Assembly (NCBI GenBank): GCA_003695765.1
Contig: RFHQ01000050.1
Span: 1 to 64,000 of the forward strand
Source: Gammaproteobacteria bacterium
GTDB lineage: Bacteria; Pseudomonadota; Gammaproteobacteria; Steroidobacterales; GCA-2729495
Length of the DNA: 64,000 bases
Direction: 5' to 3'
The position numbers and the translations under genes were made by a program. Numbering within the stretch: position 1 is the stretch's first letter; each line of letters starts with the position of its first letter. Shown piece by piece: positions 8,788 through 17,562 of the stretch. Below the pieces are notes generated by a model. It had not been told where the DNA came from and made no database searches. It saw only the letters and a list, made by a program, of their open reading frames with translations.

Positions 8788-9878
8788 GGTGGCCGGCGCT
8801 TGCCATGCTGCTGTTGCTGGCCGGCTGCGGCGGCGGTACGGAGCAGGATGTCCGGGTCCTGCGGGTCTACAACTGGTCGGACTACATCGCTCCGGACACC
8901 GTGCCGCGCTTCGAGGCCGAGACCGGCATCCGGGTCAGCTACGACGTCTTCGACAGCAACGAGGTGCTCGAAGCCAAGCTGCTGACCGGCGCGTCCGGCT
9001 ACGACCTGGTCGTGCCGACCTCCGATTTCATGGGCCGGCAGATACTCGCCGGCGTGTTCCAGCCGCTGGACAAATCGCAGCTGCCGAATCTGCGCAACCT
9101 GGACCCGGAGCTGATGCGCCTGATCGAAAATTTCGATCCCGGCAACCGCTACGGCGTGCCCTACCTCTGGGGCACGACGGGCTTCGGGTACAACAGCGCC
9201 GCGGTGCGGTCGGCGCTGGGTCCGGACGCGCCGCTGGACAGCCTGGACCTCCTGTTCCAGCCACGCTACCTGAGCCACCTGGCGGATTGCGGCGTCGCTT
9301 TTCTGGATGCGCCGCAGGAAGTGTTCTCGGCGGTGCTCAATTATCTCGGCCAGGATCCGAACAGCAACGACCTTTCGCTGTACCGCGGGCCTGCCAGGGA
9401 GTTGCTGCTGCGCATCCGGCCGTACATCCGTTACTTCCATTCCTCGCAATACATCAATGACCTCGCCAACGGCGAGATCTGCATCGCCTTCGGCTGGTCC
9501 GGCGACGTGCTCCAGGCCGCGGCCCGGGCCCGGGAGGCCGGTAATGGCATCGATATCCGCTATACGATCCCGCGGGAGGGGGCGCTGTTGTGGATCGATA
9601 TGCTCGCGATCCCGGCCGACGCCCGGCATCCGGACAACGCGCACCGTTTCATCGACTACCTGCTGCGGCCCGAAGTGATCGCTGCGGTGACGCGTCATGT
9701 GAAATACGCGAATGCCAATCTCGCGGCCAATGCGTTGCTGCCGCCAGAAATCCTGGGCAACCCGGGCATCTACCCGCCTGAGGAACTGCGGGCGCGGCTG
9801 TGGACGGACAAGGTCACGCCGCCGAAGGTCGACCGGGTGATGAACCGCATCTGGACCGAGGTCAAGACCGGACGATGA
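8784..9878 (+). CDS. potF: Polyamine ABC transporter substrate-binding lipoprotein
   Basis: A PotD/PotF-type periplasmic binding protein of 364 residues. The N-terminus 'LLLLAGCGGG' is a lipobox with Cys near residue 14, so the mature protein should be membrane-anchored. 'VYNWSDYIAPDTVPRFEAET' is the conserved family start, and 'YDLVVPTSDFMGRQ' and 'VPYLWGTTGFGYN' are polyamine-binding-fold blocks with the aromatic residues that sandwich the ligand. The ATG at 8784 overlaps the puuB stop. Putrescine is the likely ligand from the context; spermidine is possible. Confidence 0.88.
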   Translation: MRWPALAMLLLLAGCGGGTEQDVRVLRVYNWSDYIAPDTVPRFEAETGIRVSYDVFDSNEVLEAKLLTGASGYDLVVPTSDFMGRQILAGVFQPLDKSQLPNLRNLDPELMRLIENFDPGNRYGVPYLWGTTGFGYNSAAVRSALGPDAPLDSLDLLFQPRYLSHLADCGVAFLDAPQEVFSAVLNYLGQDPNSNDLSLYRGPARELLLRIRPYIRYFHSSQYINDLANGEICIAFGWSGDVLQAAARAREAGNGIDIRYTIPREGALLWIDMLAIPADARHPDNAHRFIDYLLRPEVIAAVTRHVKYANANLAANALLPPEILGNPGIYPPEELRARLWTDKVTPPKVDRVMNRIWTEVKTGR

Positions 9879-10966
9879 ACGGCGCGCGCTCCTTCCTGGA
9901 ATTGCGAGGCGTGGTGCAGCGCTTCGGCGAGGTCGTCGCGGTGGACCACGTGGATCTGGAAGTCCGGCGTGGCGAGATCTTCGCGCTGCTGGGCTCGTCC
10001 GGCTGCGGCAAGACCAGCCTGCTGCGGATCATCGCCGGCCTGGAAAGCCCGGAGGCCGGCCGCGTGCTGCTGGCCGGCCGCGACATCAGCGCGCTGCCGC
10101 CGCACCGCCGGCCGGTGAACATGATGTTCCAGTCCTACGCGTTGTTCCCGCACATGACCGTCGCGCAGAATGTCGCGTTCGGGCTGCGGCAGGACCGCCT
10201 GCCGAAGGCCGAGATCGCGGAGCGCACCGACCGCGTGCTGGAACTCGTGCAGATGGCCGGATTGCGCGACCGGCGCCCGGCGCAACTGTCCGGTGGCCAG
10301 CAGCAGCGGGTGGCGCTGGCGCGCAGCCTGGCCAAGGAGCCGCAGCTGCTGCTGCTGGACGAGCCGATGGCGGCACTGGACCGGCAATTGCGCGCCGAGA
10401 TGCAATACGAGCTGGCGGAGATCATCCGCCGGGTCCGGGTGACCTGCATCATCGTCACGCATGACCAGGAAGAGGCCATGGTCATGGCCGACCGGCTGGC
10501 TCTGATGCACGCCGGGCGCGTGGTGCAGACCGGCCCGCCGGCCGACGTCTATGCGCGGCCGAACAGCCGCTTTTCCGCTGCATTCCTCGGCCGCGTCAAC
10601 CTGTTCGAAGGCCGGGTGCAGGCGGTTGCCGGCGAGGAGCTGGTCCTCGACCTGCCGGAGCTCGGCGGCCCGGTCCGCGTGCCCGCCTCCGGCGCGGTGT
10701 CGGCGGGCCAGCCCGTGTGCCTGGCGCTGCGCCCGGAGCGGCTCCGCCTGTCCCGTGAGCCGGCGGCGGAGGCCGATCGGCCGGAACGGGTCGTGGTCGA
10801 AGATGCCGGCTTCCTCGGCAGCCAGGTGCACTACCATCTACGCCTGGACAGCGGGCGCCTGGTCGATGCGCTGGTGCCCGGCAGCAGCGAACTGGCCGGG
10901 CTGGAACACGGCGAGACCGCCTGGATCAGCTGGGCACCGCGTGACGCGGTGCTGCTGGCGGAGTGA
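9875..10966 (+). CDS. potG: Polyamine ABC transporter ATP-binding protein
   Basis: A 363-residue ABC ATPase of the PotA/PotG (MalK-like) group. Walker A 'GSSGCGKTSL', Q-loop region 'NMMFQSYALFPHM', signature 'LSGGQQQRVALARSL', Walker B 'LLLLDEPMAALD' and the switch His in 'IVTHDQEEAM' are all present. A C-terminal TOBE-like regulatory domain follows (about residues 270-360). Start overlaps the potF stop (ATGA) and the stop overlaps the GTG of potH. It energises uptake by PotH/PotI. Confidence 0.92.
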   Translation: MNGARSFLELRGVVQRFGEVVAVDHVDLEVRRGEIFALLGSSGCGKTSLLRIIAGLESPEAGRVLLAGRDISALPPHRRPVNMMFQSYALFPHMTVAQNVAFGLRQDRLPKAEIAERTDRVLELVQMAGLRDRRPAQLSGGQQQRVALARSLAKEPQLLLLDEPMAALDRQLRAEMQYELAEIIRRVRVTCIIVTHDQEEAMVMADRLALMHAGRVVQTGPPADVYARPNSRFSAAFLGRVNLFEGRVQAVAGEELVLDLPELGGPVRVPASGAVSAGQPVCLALRPERLRLSREPAAEADRPERVVVEDAGFLGSQVHYHLRLDSGRLVDALVPGSSELAGLEHGETAWISWAPRDAVLLAE

Positions 10967-11880
10967 GCCCGGTGACGGCCTTCGGTCGCCGGCTGCGCCT
11001 GTTGATCACCGGGATCCCGTTCGCCTGGCTGCTGCTGTTCTTTCTCCTGCCCTTCGTCTTCGTCGTCAAGATCAGTCTGGCCGAGGCACAGATCGCGATT
11101 CCGCCCTATACCGCGCTGTTGGCGCGGGTCGACGGGCACTGGCAATGGCAGGCGACGCTGGAGAACTATGCCTTTCTGCTCAGCGACCGGCTGTACCTGC
11201 TGGCCTACCTGAATTCGCTCAAGATCGCCGCGTTGTCGACACTGTTCTGCCTGCTGCTGGCCTATCCGCTGGCCTGGGCGATCGCGCGCGCGCCGCAGCC
11301 GGCCCGCAATGTCTACCTGCTGCTGGTCGTGCTGCCGTCCTGGACCTCGTTCCTGATTCGCGTCTATGCCTGGATGGGCATCCTCGGCAGCAACGGCTAC
11401 CTGAACCGGCTGCTGCTGTCGCTGGGCCTCGTCGACTCGCCGCTGCCGCTGCTGCGGACCGATTTCGCCGTCTATGTCGGCATCGTCTACACCTACCTGC
11501 CGTTCATGGTGCTGCCGATCTACACCAGTCTCGTGCGCCTCGACTACCGGCTGGTCGAAGCCGCACGCGACCTCGGCGCGCCGGCCTGGCGCTGCTTTGC
11601 GAGCATCGTGCTGCCGCTGAGCCGCGCCGGCGTGCTCGCCGGCTGCCTGCTGGTGTTCATCCCGGCGACCGGCGAGTTCGTGATCCCCGAGCTGCTGGGC
11701 GGTGCCGATACATTGATGATCGGCAAGGTGCTGTGGCAGGAATTCTTCAATAACCGCGACTGGCCGGTCGCCTCGGCGGTGGCGATCCTGCTGCTGGCGC
11801 TGCTGCTGCTGCCGATGCTGCTGTATTACCGGCAGCAGGCCGCGGACAGTGCGCCGGGCCGCACGGTGGCCGGCGGATGA
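10963..11880 (+). CDS. potH: Polyamine ABC transporter permease 1
   Basis: A 305-residue inner-membrane permease with about six helices. The cytoplasmic EAA loop 'EAARDLGAPAWRCFASIVLPL' contacts the ATPase. A GTG at 10963 overlaps the potG stop; another in-frame GTG at 10972 would remove only three residues. PotH-type permeases carry a longer N-terminal segment than PotI-type ones, which agrees with the gene order here. Confidence 0.9.
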   Translation: MSPVTAFGRRLRLLITGIPFAWLLLFFLLPFVFVVKISLAEAQIAIPPYTALLARVDGHWQWQATLENYAFLLSDRLYLLAYLNSLKIAALSTLFCLLLAYPLAWAIARAPQPARNVYLLLVVLPSWTSFLIRVYAWMGILGSNGYLNRLLLSLGLVDSPLPLLRTDFAVYVGIVYTYLPFMVLPIYTSLVRLDYRLVEAARDLGAPAWRCFASIVLPLSRAGVLAGCLLVFIPATGEFVIPELLGGADTLMIGKVLWQEFFNNRDWPVASAVAILLLALLLLPMLLYYRQQAADSAPGRTVAGG

Positions 11881-12713
11881 CCGCCCGGCGCAGCACGCCC
11901 TGGTCGCGCATGTGGCTGGCGATCGGCTTCGCCTTCCTGTATCTGCCGATGCTGGTGCTGGTGCTGTATTCCTTCAATGAGTCCCGGCTGGTGACCGTCT
12001 GGGCCGGCTTTTCGACGCGCTGGTATGCGGCGCTCTGGCAGGACCGGCAGATCATCGATGCGGCCTTGCTGAGTCTCAGGATCGCGCTGCTCGCGGCCAG
12101 CGCGGCCACGTTGCTCGGCACCCTGGCCGGCATCGCGCTGGCGCGTTTCGGCCGCTTTCCGGGACGCGGGCTGTTCGGTGCGATGATCACCGCGCCGCTG
12201 GTCATGCCCGAGGTGATCACCGGCCTGTCATTGCTGCTGCTGTTCGTCTCGCTGGCCCAGCTGGTCGGCTGGCCGGAACACCGGGGCGCGCTGACCATCT
12301 GGATCGCGCACGTGACCTTCTGTACCGCCTATGTGACCGTGATCGTCGCCGGGCGTCTCGGCGAGCTGGATCCGGCGCTGGAAGAAGCGGCGCAGGATCT
12401 CGGCGCCACGCCGTTGCGGGCCTTCCTGAGCGTGACCCTGCCGATCCTGTCGCCGGCCCTGCTGGCGGGCTGGTTGCTGGCCTTCACGCTGTCTCTGGAC
12501 GATCTCGTCATCGCCAGCTTCGTCACCGGGCCGGGCGCATCGACCTTGCCGATCGTCGTGTTCTCCAGCGTCCGCCTCGGCGTCAGCCCGAAGATCAACG
12601 CCCTGGCGACGATCCTGATCGTCGCGGTGACGCTGGCGGCCGTATTGGCCCTGTGGCTGGCCGGGCGGCAGGCGGCGCGCCGGCGCGCTGGCGCCATGCC
12701 GGCGGCGATGTGA
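11877..12713 (+). CDS. potI: Polyamine ABC transporter permease 2
   Basis: A 278-residue permease with six predicted helices, the partner of PotH. Its EAA-type loop reads 'EEAAQDLGATPLRAFLSVTLP', and the following 'LSLDDLVIASFV' is typical of PotI/PotC. The ATG overlaps the potH stop by 4 bp. It is the last transport gene of the seven-gene operon that imports polyamines and begins their breakdown. Confidence 0.9.
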   Translation: MTARRSTPWSRMWLAIGFAFLYLPMLVLVLYSFNESRLVTVWAGFSTRWYAALWQDRQIIDAALLSLRIALLAASAATLLGTLAGIALARFGRFPGRGLFGAMITAPLVMPEVITGLSLLLLFVSLAQLVGWPEHRGALTIWIAHVTFCTAYVTVIVAGRLGELDPALEEAAQDLGATPLRAFLSVTLPILSPALLAGWLLAFTLSLDDLVIASFVTGPGASTLPIVVFSSVRLGVSPKINALATILIVAVTLAAVLALWLAGRQAARRRAGAMPAAM

Positions 12714-12715
12714 CA

Positions 12716-13111
12716 ATGCGGCGCATGACATCGTCGGCGCCGTTCCCTGCTGTCCGCCGCACGCCGGCCCGCGCCGGCGCCGCCTTGCTGGCGCTGGCCG
12801 CCGGCGCCTGCGCGAGCATGCACGAATCAGAAGACTACCTTCGCCACCGTGATAGCCAGCTCGTCATGCCGCTGGACGGTGGGCCCGAGTTCTATTTCGA
12901 TGCGCGCCTGTCGCCGTCGCTGCCGGCCGACGATCCGGCAGCCGAGGCGCGCCGCGTCGGCTGGCTGGAGGGCTGGCTGCGCCTGCGCAAGCTCTGCGCG
13001 GACGGTTACGACATTCTGGAACGGCGCCCGTTCCGGTTCGAGGAGAGCAACCCGGGACGCTTCGACCTGCGCTATGTTCTGCGCTGCAAGCCGCCTCCCG
13101 ACGACAGCTAG
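12716..13111 (+). CDS. Small exported protein of unknown function
   Basis: I do not recognise this 131-residue protein. The first 35 residues look like an Arg-rich n-region plus a hydrophobic Ala/Leu core ending in 'AAGACASMHESEDY', so it is probably exported; 'AGAC' is only a weak lipobox. The mature part has a short acidic and aromatic segment ('GPEFYFDARLS') and one Cys pair (in 'LRKLCADGY' and 'YVLRCKP') that could form a disulfide. It starts 2 nt after potI, so it may be co-transcribed with the transporter. An alternative ATG lies 9 nt downstream. It overlaps the convergent SDR gene by 4 bp. Confidence 0.55.
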   Translation: MRRMTSSAPFPAVRRTPARAGAALLALAAGACASMHESEDYLRHRDSQLVMPLDGGPEFYFDARLSPSLPADDPAAEARRVGWLEGWLRLRKLCADGYDILERRPFRFEESNPGRFDLRYVLRCKPPPDDS

Positions 13112-13866
13112 AGGCGGCCGCCGCCGGACACTTCCAGCACCTGGCCGGTGACGAAGGAGGCCTCGTCGCTGGCCAGGAACAGCATGCAGTTGGCTACCTC
13201 GACCGGCTGGCCGACACGGCCCAGTGGATAGCTGCCGCCGACGGCCTTGCGGACCTGCTCCCAGACTCCGGGCGGCAGATTCCTCACGATCGTATCGACC
13301 TCGATCATCGCGGGCGCCACGGCATTGACACGGATGCCCCGTGGCCCAAGGCTCATCGCCAGCGTGCGGGTCAGGGCGAAGACCGCGCCCTTGGCCGCCG
13401 AGTAGGCGAACTGATTGGCGCTGCTGCCGCGATAGGTCAGCGAACTCATGTTGACGATCGCGCCGGCACCCTGCGCCTGCATCAGGCGGGCCGCTTCCCG
13501 GCAGGTCAGCAGCGTGGTCTTCAGGTTCGCGTCGATGTTGGCCTGCAGGTTGGCGCTGTCGACGTCTTCCAGCGGCGCATTGCGGCCGAAGTCGCCGCCG
13601 GCAACGTTGACCAGGATGTCGAGCCGCCCGTAGCGCTGCTCGAGCTCGCCGAACAATCCGCGCACCTGGGCCTCGTCCGACAGGTCGGCCGCAACGAAGT
13701 GCCAGCCGTCGGCGGGCCAGTCCGCCGGCCGCTCGCCAGCCGCCGGCAGCGGCCGGATGTCGGTCAGCAGCAGCTGCGCGCCTTCCTCGGCAAAGCGCCG
13801 CACGCAGGCGGCGCCGATGCCGCCGAGCGCCCCGGTGATCAGCGTGACCTTGTCCTTCACTCGCAT
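13108..13866 (-). CDS. Short-chain dehydrogenase/reductase (SDR)
   Basis: A classical SDR of 252 residues. The cofactor motif TGxxxGIG is present as 'TGALGGIGAACV', 'NVAGGDFG' is the NNAG-like element, and the catalytic motif is Ser in 'VNMSSLTYRG' followed by Y-x3-K in 'YSAAKGAVFALTR'. 'LASDEASFVTGQVLEVSGGG' is the typical C-terminal end. I take the ATG at 13866 because it directly precedes the 'KVTLITGA' strand; an upstream in-frame ATG would add 25 unlikely residues. The substrate cannot be deduced. Monocistronic and convergent with the gene before it. Confidence 0.88.
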   Translation of the reverse strand: MRVKDKVTLITGALGGIGAACVRRFAEEGAQLLLTDIRPLPAAGERPADWPADGWHFVAADLSDEAQVRGLFGELEQRYGRLDILVNVAGGDFGRNAPLEDVDSANLQANIDANLKTTLLTCREAARLMQAQGAGAIVNMSSLTYRGSSANQFAYSAAKGAVFALTRTLAMSLGPRGIRVNAVAPAMIEVDTIVRNLPPGVWEQVRKAVGGSYPLGRVGQPVEVANCMLFLASDEASFVTGQVLEVSGGGRL

Positions 13867-13944
13867 TGCTGTCGCTCCGTTCGCAGGGCTGTGCGCATGG
13901 TAGGCGGCGCCGCGCCCGCGGCGCATCCGGATTTGCCGCAAGCC

Positions 13945-14406
13945 TCACTCGGCCAGCAGCAGCCGGCTGCCTTGTCCGAGCCCCCAGGTCGCGGCAAAGC
14001 CCGCGGGCAATTCGAGCACCATCGTGACCGGTCCACCGCTGACGATGCGGGCCTCCGACAGGGGCGTGGTATCGGCCGCGACCCGCTCGAGTTCCCCGGC
14101 GGCGTCGAAGAACAGCATGTCCAGCGGCACGTAGGTGTTCTTCATCCACATCGTGATCAGGGCCGGACGCCGGTAGCGAAAGAGCATGCCCTCGAATGGC
14201 TCCAGACGTTCGATGTACATCAGGCCGCGGGCCTGGTGGCGGCGGCTATCGGCGAACCACGCCCGGATCCGCAGGCAACGCAGCGCGGGATCGGCCAGGA
14301 CGACCGTGCCGGACGGGAAATCGCGCAGCAGGCCGGCGGGTTCCACGGCCGGCGAGGCCGCGGCGACCAGCAGCAGGCAGACAGCGAGCCAGCGGCCGCC
14401 GTTCAT
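13945..14406 (-). CDS. DUF192 family exported protein
   Basis: A 153-residue protein with a clear signal peptide (first 20 residues, ending near 'SPAVEP'). The body matches DUF192: 'ARGLMYIERLEPFEGMLFRY', 'MWMKNTYVPLDMLFFD' and a C-terminal 'VLELPAGFAATWGLGQGSRL'. The family is widespread and exported, and its function is unknown. Its ATG overlaps the stop of the upstream gene (14403-15020) by 4 bp, so the two are translationally coupled. Confidence 0.82.
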   Translation of the reverse strand: MNGGRWLAVCLLLVAAASPAVEPAGLLRDFPSGTVVLADPALRCLRIRAWFADSRRHQARGLMYIERLEPFEGMLFRYRRPALITMWMKNTYVPLDMLFFDAAGELERVAADTTPLSEARIVSGGPVTMVLELPAGFAATWGLGQGSRLLLAE

Positions 14407-15020
14407 GGCGCAGCGGCCGCCCGCGGCAGCGAAAAGTCGAATTCGCTCAGCGTGACGCTGCCGCGCCGCTGGACCGCGGGCAGGGCACCGGCACAGTAGA
14501 GCTTGCCGGCGATCAGCCCGCCGGGCGGGGCGCGGAAGCGGACCCAGCAGCGTTCACTGCCGGCGGAGCTGTAGAAGCGCCCGCTGCCTTGATCGGCCAG
14601 CGTGACCAGGGCCGGCAGTTCGCCGGCGCGCAGTTCGTCCGCGGCCGCCGGGACACCGATGACGAGCAGCGGGCCGCCGGTGGCCGGCGCAAACAGCAGG
14701 CGCGTGCCGGCCTCGCCGGGTCGTTGCGACAGCCCGCAGCGCAATCCCTCGCCTGCCAGCGCGATGGATTGCTCGAGTTCGCCGTAGATCCGGCCACGCA
14801 GAAAACCGGGGCGCGTCGCCACGCAGGCCGGCAGCCGCGGCGGCGCCGGCAGGGCGCTCGGGGCGGCCACCGGCGATCGCGGCAGCGCCAGCGCCGGCCG
14901 GAGCCCGCGTTCCGGCAGCTGCGCCGACGAGTACCACAGCAGCCAGAGCACGCTGCCCGCCGCCAGTGCCCGCGCGATGGCCGTGCCTGCCGCAAACCGC
15001 CCAGCTCGTCGATCCTGCAT
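14403..15020 (-). CDS. Hypothetical membrane-anchored protein
   Basis: Not recognised. Taking the ATG at 15020 gives 205 residues: a basic N-terminus, one hydrophobic segment (about residues 12-30), a Pro/Ala-rich linker, then a beta-rich domain with four Cys residues ('LPACVAT', 'GLRCGLS', 'SERCWVRF', 'GKLYCAG'). This fits a type II anchored or secreted domain with disulfides. The next gene, DUF192, overlaps its stop by 4 bp, so they probably act together in the envelope. Divergent from the ogt gene; about 120 bp separate the two start codons. Confidence 0.6.
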   Translation of the reverse strand: MQDRRAGRFAAGTAIARALAAGSVLWLLWYSSAQLPERGLRPALALPRSPVAAPSALPAPPRLPACVATRPGFLRGRIYGELEQSIALAGEGLRCGLSQRPGEAGTRLLFAPATGGPLLVIGVPAAADELRAGELPALVTLADQGSGRFYSSAGSERCWVRFRAPPGGLIAGKLYCAGALPAVQRRGSVTLSEFDFSLPRAAAAP

Positions 15021-15138
15021 TCCCGCTCCGCGCACCGAACCGCGGCGAGCATACCGCAGCCCACGGCCTACGAGCAGCCGGCTTGCAGCCACCTCCGCCG
15101 GCGCGCATGCTATGGATTGTTGGCCGGGGAGGTCTGCC

Positions 15139-15660
15139 ATGCAGACTGCGATCGACTCGCTGGACTACGATTTCCTGGACACCGCGTTCGGCCGCTGCCT
15201 GCTCGCGCGGAGCCGGCGCGGGATCTGCGCCCTGCGCTTCGTCGACGGCGGTGAGCGCCGGGCGCTCGCCGAACTGCAGCGGGAATGGCCCGGCCACCGC
15301 ATGCGGCGCGCGCCGCTGGCGGCGCTGGTCAGGGCCGCGATCGACGACCCGGCCGCGCCGCGGCCGCCGCTGGACCTGCGTGGCACGGCGTTCCAGCGCC
15401 GCGTCTGGCAGGCGCTGCTGGCATTGCCGCCCGGGGCGACGACGAGCTACCGGGAGCTGGCGCGCCGCGTCGGACGGCCAGGGGCGGCCCGCGCCGTCGG
15501 CAATGCAGTCGGCAGAAACCCGGTGGGGCTGTTGGTGCCCTGCCACCGCGTGGTGCGCAGCGACGGCGCCGCCGGCGGCTACCGCTGGGGAGCGGCCCGC
15601 AAGCGGGCGCTGCTGGCGTGGGAGCGCGATCGGGCCCGCGGGCAACCGCATCTGGGCTGA
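15139..15660 (+). CDS. ogt: Methylated-DNA--protein-cysteine methyltransferase
   Basis: A suicide DNA repair protein of 173 residues that transfers alkyl groups from O6-alkylguanine to its own Cys. The active-site motif 'VPCHRVVRSDG' is present, preceded by the winged-helix block 'FQRRVWQALLALPPGATTSYRELA' and 'AVGNAVGRNPVGLLV', and followed by 'GGYRWG'. I chose the ATG at 15139, which gives the usual Ogt length; longer in-frame starts run into the divergent gene. No Ada regulatory domain is fused. Confidence 0.92.
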   Translation: MQTAIDSLDYDFLDTAFGRCLLARSRRGICALRFVDGGERRALAELQREWPGHRMRRAPLAALVRAAIDDPAAPRPPLDLRGTAFQRRVWQALLALPPGATTSYRELARRVGRPGAARAVGNAVGRNPVGLLVPCHRVVRSDGAAGGYRWGAARKRALLAWERDRARGQPHLG

Positions 15661-15757
15661 AAAGACCAGATACGGCATTCACCGGGCCCGGAACCCATTT
15701 TGTGAACCGCAGCATTGCCGCCACCCCGCCGCCTTTCTAGGGTTCACGGAATCTCCT

Positions 15758-15775
15758 CCGCCCGGCAGCGGGCGG
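15758..15775 (+). promoter_or_regulatory. Hairpin next to the diguanylate cyclase start
   Basis: CCGCCCG-GCAG-CGGGCGG is a perfect 7-bp stem ending 10 nt before the proposed GTG start. Upstream, GTGAACC (15702-15708) and GGTTCAC (15741-15747) form a more distant inverted repeat. Together they could shape the 5' leader or sequester the ribosome site. It does not match the c-di-GMP riboswitch consensus. Confidence 0.35.
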
Positions 15776-15785
15776 ATGTCACGCG

Positions 15786-17015
15786 GTGGCGGGGCCGGTT
15801 GTGTCGCTGAGGACGGGTCGCAATCTCAAATCTCCTTATGTGGCGGAGCGCCAGCGCGGCCTGCGCGGGCTGCGCTTCGCCGATTTCGTCGAGGAAGAGT
15901 TCGCACAGGCCTACTCGGCGGCGAACCTGGCCCGCGTGCGGCTGGTCATCGGCGGCGCGCTCGCTTTCCTGCTCGTGCTGATTGGCGTCCGGCTGACACA
16001 GGCCGGGCCCTATTCGATGATCATGGTCGGCTTCGAGGCCCTGGTCATGGCCCCGGCCATGGCGGCGACGCTGTACCTGTCATCGCGCCCTGAGCGGCAC
16101 CGCGTGTACGAAATGTGCCTGGCCTTCAGCGCGCTGCTGATCGGCCTGGTCATCAACTCGGTCGTGACCCGGGCCTCGCTGGCCGGCATGCACTATTATT
16201 TCGCGGGCACCGTCGCCTGGCTGTTCGTCGTCTGGTTGACCCTCGGCCTGCGTTTCCGGCTGGCCTTCGCGACCTCGGCCTGCATCTCGCTGACCTACGC
16301 CTGGGGCCTGTTGCACTGGAACCTCCCGGGGGCGGTGACTTCTTTCGAGATCCTGACGCTGCTGATCAGCAATGCGATCGCGGCCCTGTGCTGTTACCAG
16401 CTCGAATACGCATTGCGCCGCTCCTTCATCGAATCCAAGGTGCTCGCGCAACTGGCGGAGCAGGACGGACTGACCGGCCTCTACAACCGCCGCAGCTTCG
16501 ACCAGCACCTGGAGCGCCTGTGGCGTCAGGCGCGGCGCGAGCACTTGCCGCTGACGCTGTTGCTGATCGACATCGATCACTTCAAGGCCTTCAACGACCT
16601 CTACGGTCACCAGGCCGGCGACGATGCGCTGAAGAAAGTCGCCGAGGTGATCAGCTTCGGCGCGCAGCGGCCGCTGGACTTCGCGGCCCGGTATGGCGGT
16701 GAGGAGTTCGCATTGCTGCTGTACGGGCCGGGCAGCGAGTTCAGTCACGAATTGCCCGACCAGTTGCGCCAGGCGGTGCTGGATCTGAAGCTGCCGCACC
16801 AGAAGTCCACGACCGGACCGTACCTGACCGTCAGCATCGGTGTGGCGCAGATCCACCCCGGGGCCGAGCGCAGCATTGCCGGCGCGGTGCAGATGGCCGA
16901 CGAGGCGCTCTACGAGGCCAAGGAGTCCGGCCGCAACAAGGTGGTCGTCAAGGAATCCAGCGCCACGATCCAGACCGGGCGCTTCCGCGTCGCCAGCCGG
17001 CTCGCGAGCGGCTGA
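15786..17015 (+). CDS. Membrane-bound diguanylate cyclase (GGDEF domain)
   Basis: Predicted to make c-di-GMP from two GTP. The N-terminal half carries about six hydrophobic helices (residues 52-70, 80-98, 108-128, 138-152, 158-176, 186-204), a sensory membrane module I cannot assign to a named family. The GGDEF domain spans about residues 225-390, with 'DGLTGLYNRRSFD' at its start. The catalytic signature is GGEEF (304-308), an active variant, and RPLD (295-298) lies exactly five residues before it, so the product-inhibition I-site is intact. There is no EAL domain. The start is uncertain: GTG at 15786 or 15801. Confidence 0.88.
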   Translation: MAGPVVSLRTGRNLKSPYVAERQRGLRGLRFADFVEEEFAQAYSAANLARVRLVIGGALAFLLVLIGVRLTQAGPYSMIMVGFEALVMAPAMAATLYLSSRPERHRVYEMCLAFSALLIGLVINSVVTRASLAGMHYYFAGTVAWLFVVWLTLGLRFRLAFATSACISLTYAWGLLHWNLPGAVTSFEILTLLISNAIAALCCYQLEYALRRSFIESKVLAQLAEQDGLTGLYNRRSFDQHLERLWRQARREHLPLTLLLIDIDHFKAFNDLYGHQAGDDALKKVAEVISFGAQRPLDFAARYGGEEFALLLYGPGSEFSHELPDQLRQAVLDLKLPHQKSTTGPYLTVSIGVAQIHPGAERSIAGAVQMADEALYEAKESGRNKVVVKESSATIQTGRFRVASRLASG

Positions 17016-17024
17016 GCCGGCGCT

Positions 17025-17444
17025 TCACCAGTGGCCCGTGTTGGGCATCGACAGCCACGGTTCCTGCGGTGGCAGCGCCTTGCCGGCCTGTAACAACTCG
17101 ATCGAAATGCGGTCCGGCGAACGCACGAAGGCCATGCGGCCGTCCCGTGGCGGCCGGTTGATCGTCACGCCGCCATCGAGCAGGCGCTGGCAGATCTCGT
17201 AGATATCGTCGACCTGGTAGGCGATGTGGCCAAAGTTGCGGGCTTCGCCGTAGTCTTCCGGATCCCAGTTCCAGGTCAACTCGATGCAGGCGTCCTCGTC
17301 TCCGGGCGCGGCCACGAAGACCAGGGTGAAGCGGCCCTGTTCGTTGTCCCAGCGGCGCAGTTCCTTGAGTCCCAGCTTGTTGCAGTAGAAGTCCAGCGAC
17401 TCCTCCAGGTTGGAAACGCGGACCATCGTGTGCAGGTATTTCAT
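17025..17444 (-). CDS. gloA: Lactoylglutathione lyase (glyoxalase I)
   Basis: Converts the methylglyoxal-glutathione hemithioacetal to S-lactoylglutathione. The 139-residue protein is the usual bacterial length. Metal ligands are visible as His in 'YLHTMVRV', Glu in 'ACIELTWN', His in 'FGHIAYQV' and Glu in 'ISIELLQ'. '[17 protein letters not shown]' is the family's first helix. The start at 17444 is set by this N-terminus. Divergent from the alpha/beta hydrolase gene. The length suggests the Ni/Co-type enzyme, but I cannot prove metal preference. Confidence 0.92.
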   Translation of the reverse strand: MKYLHTMVRVSNLEESLDFYCNKLGLKELRRWDNEQGRFTLVFVAAPGDEDACIELTWNWDPEDYGEARNFGHIAYQVDDIYEICQRLLDGGVTINRPPRDGRMAFVRSPDRISIELLQAGKALPPQEPWLSMPNTGHW

Positions 17445-17478
17445 CGTCTCGCCCTCACGGCTCGAGTGGCCCAATTGG

Positions 17479-17484
17479 TATGCT
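17479..17484 (+). promoter_or_regulatory. Possible -10 box (leaderless arrangement)
   Basis: TATGCT is followed by AGCCCG and then an ATG at 17491, 6 nt away. The -35 is not obvious. Transcription from this box would begin at that ATG, which opens a 23-codon frame. Confidence 0.35.
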
Positions 17485-17490
17485 AGCCCG

Positions 17491-17562
17491 ATGCGCAACG
17501 CTAACCGGCGTTCCCGGCGGGTACAAGGCCGCCACCGCAGCGCGGGGACAGCCCGGCGATGA
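17491..17562 (+). CDS. Possible 23-residue Arg-rich leader peptide
   Basis: A short ATG frame whose product has about nine Arg residues among 23. Its TGA overlaps the ATG of the alpha/beta hydrolase gene (ATGA), the standard arrangement for translational coupling. It lies directly after a -10-like box. Nothing else supports expression, and a chance frame is possible. Confidence 0.25.
   Translation: MRNANRRSRRVQGRHRSAGTARR

Noticed and set aside
15661..15785. c-di-GMP riboswitch before the diguanylate cyclase gene
   Set aside because: The hairpin lacks the conserved GEMM sequence motifs; only simple inverted repeats are seen.
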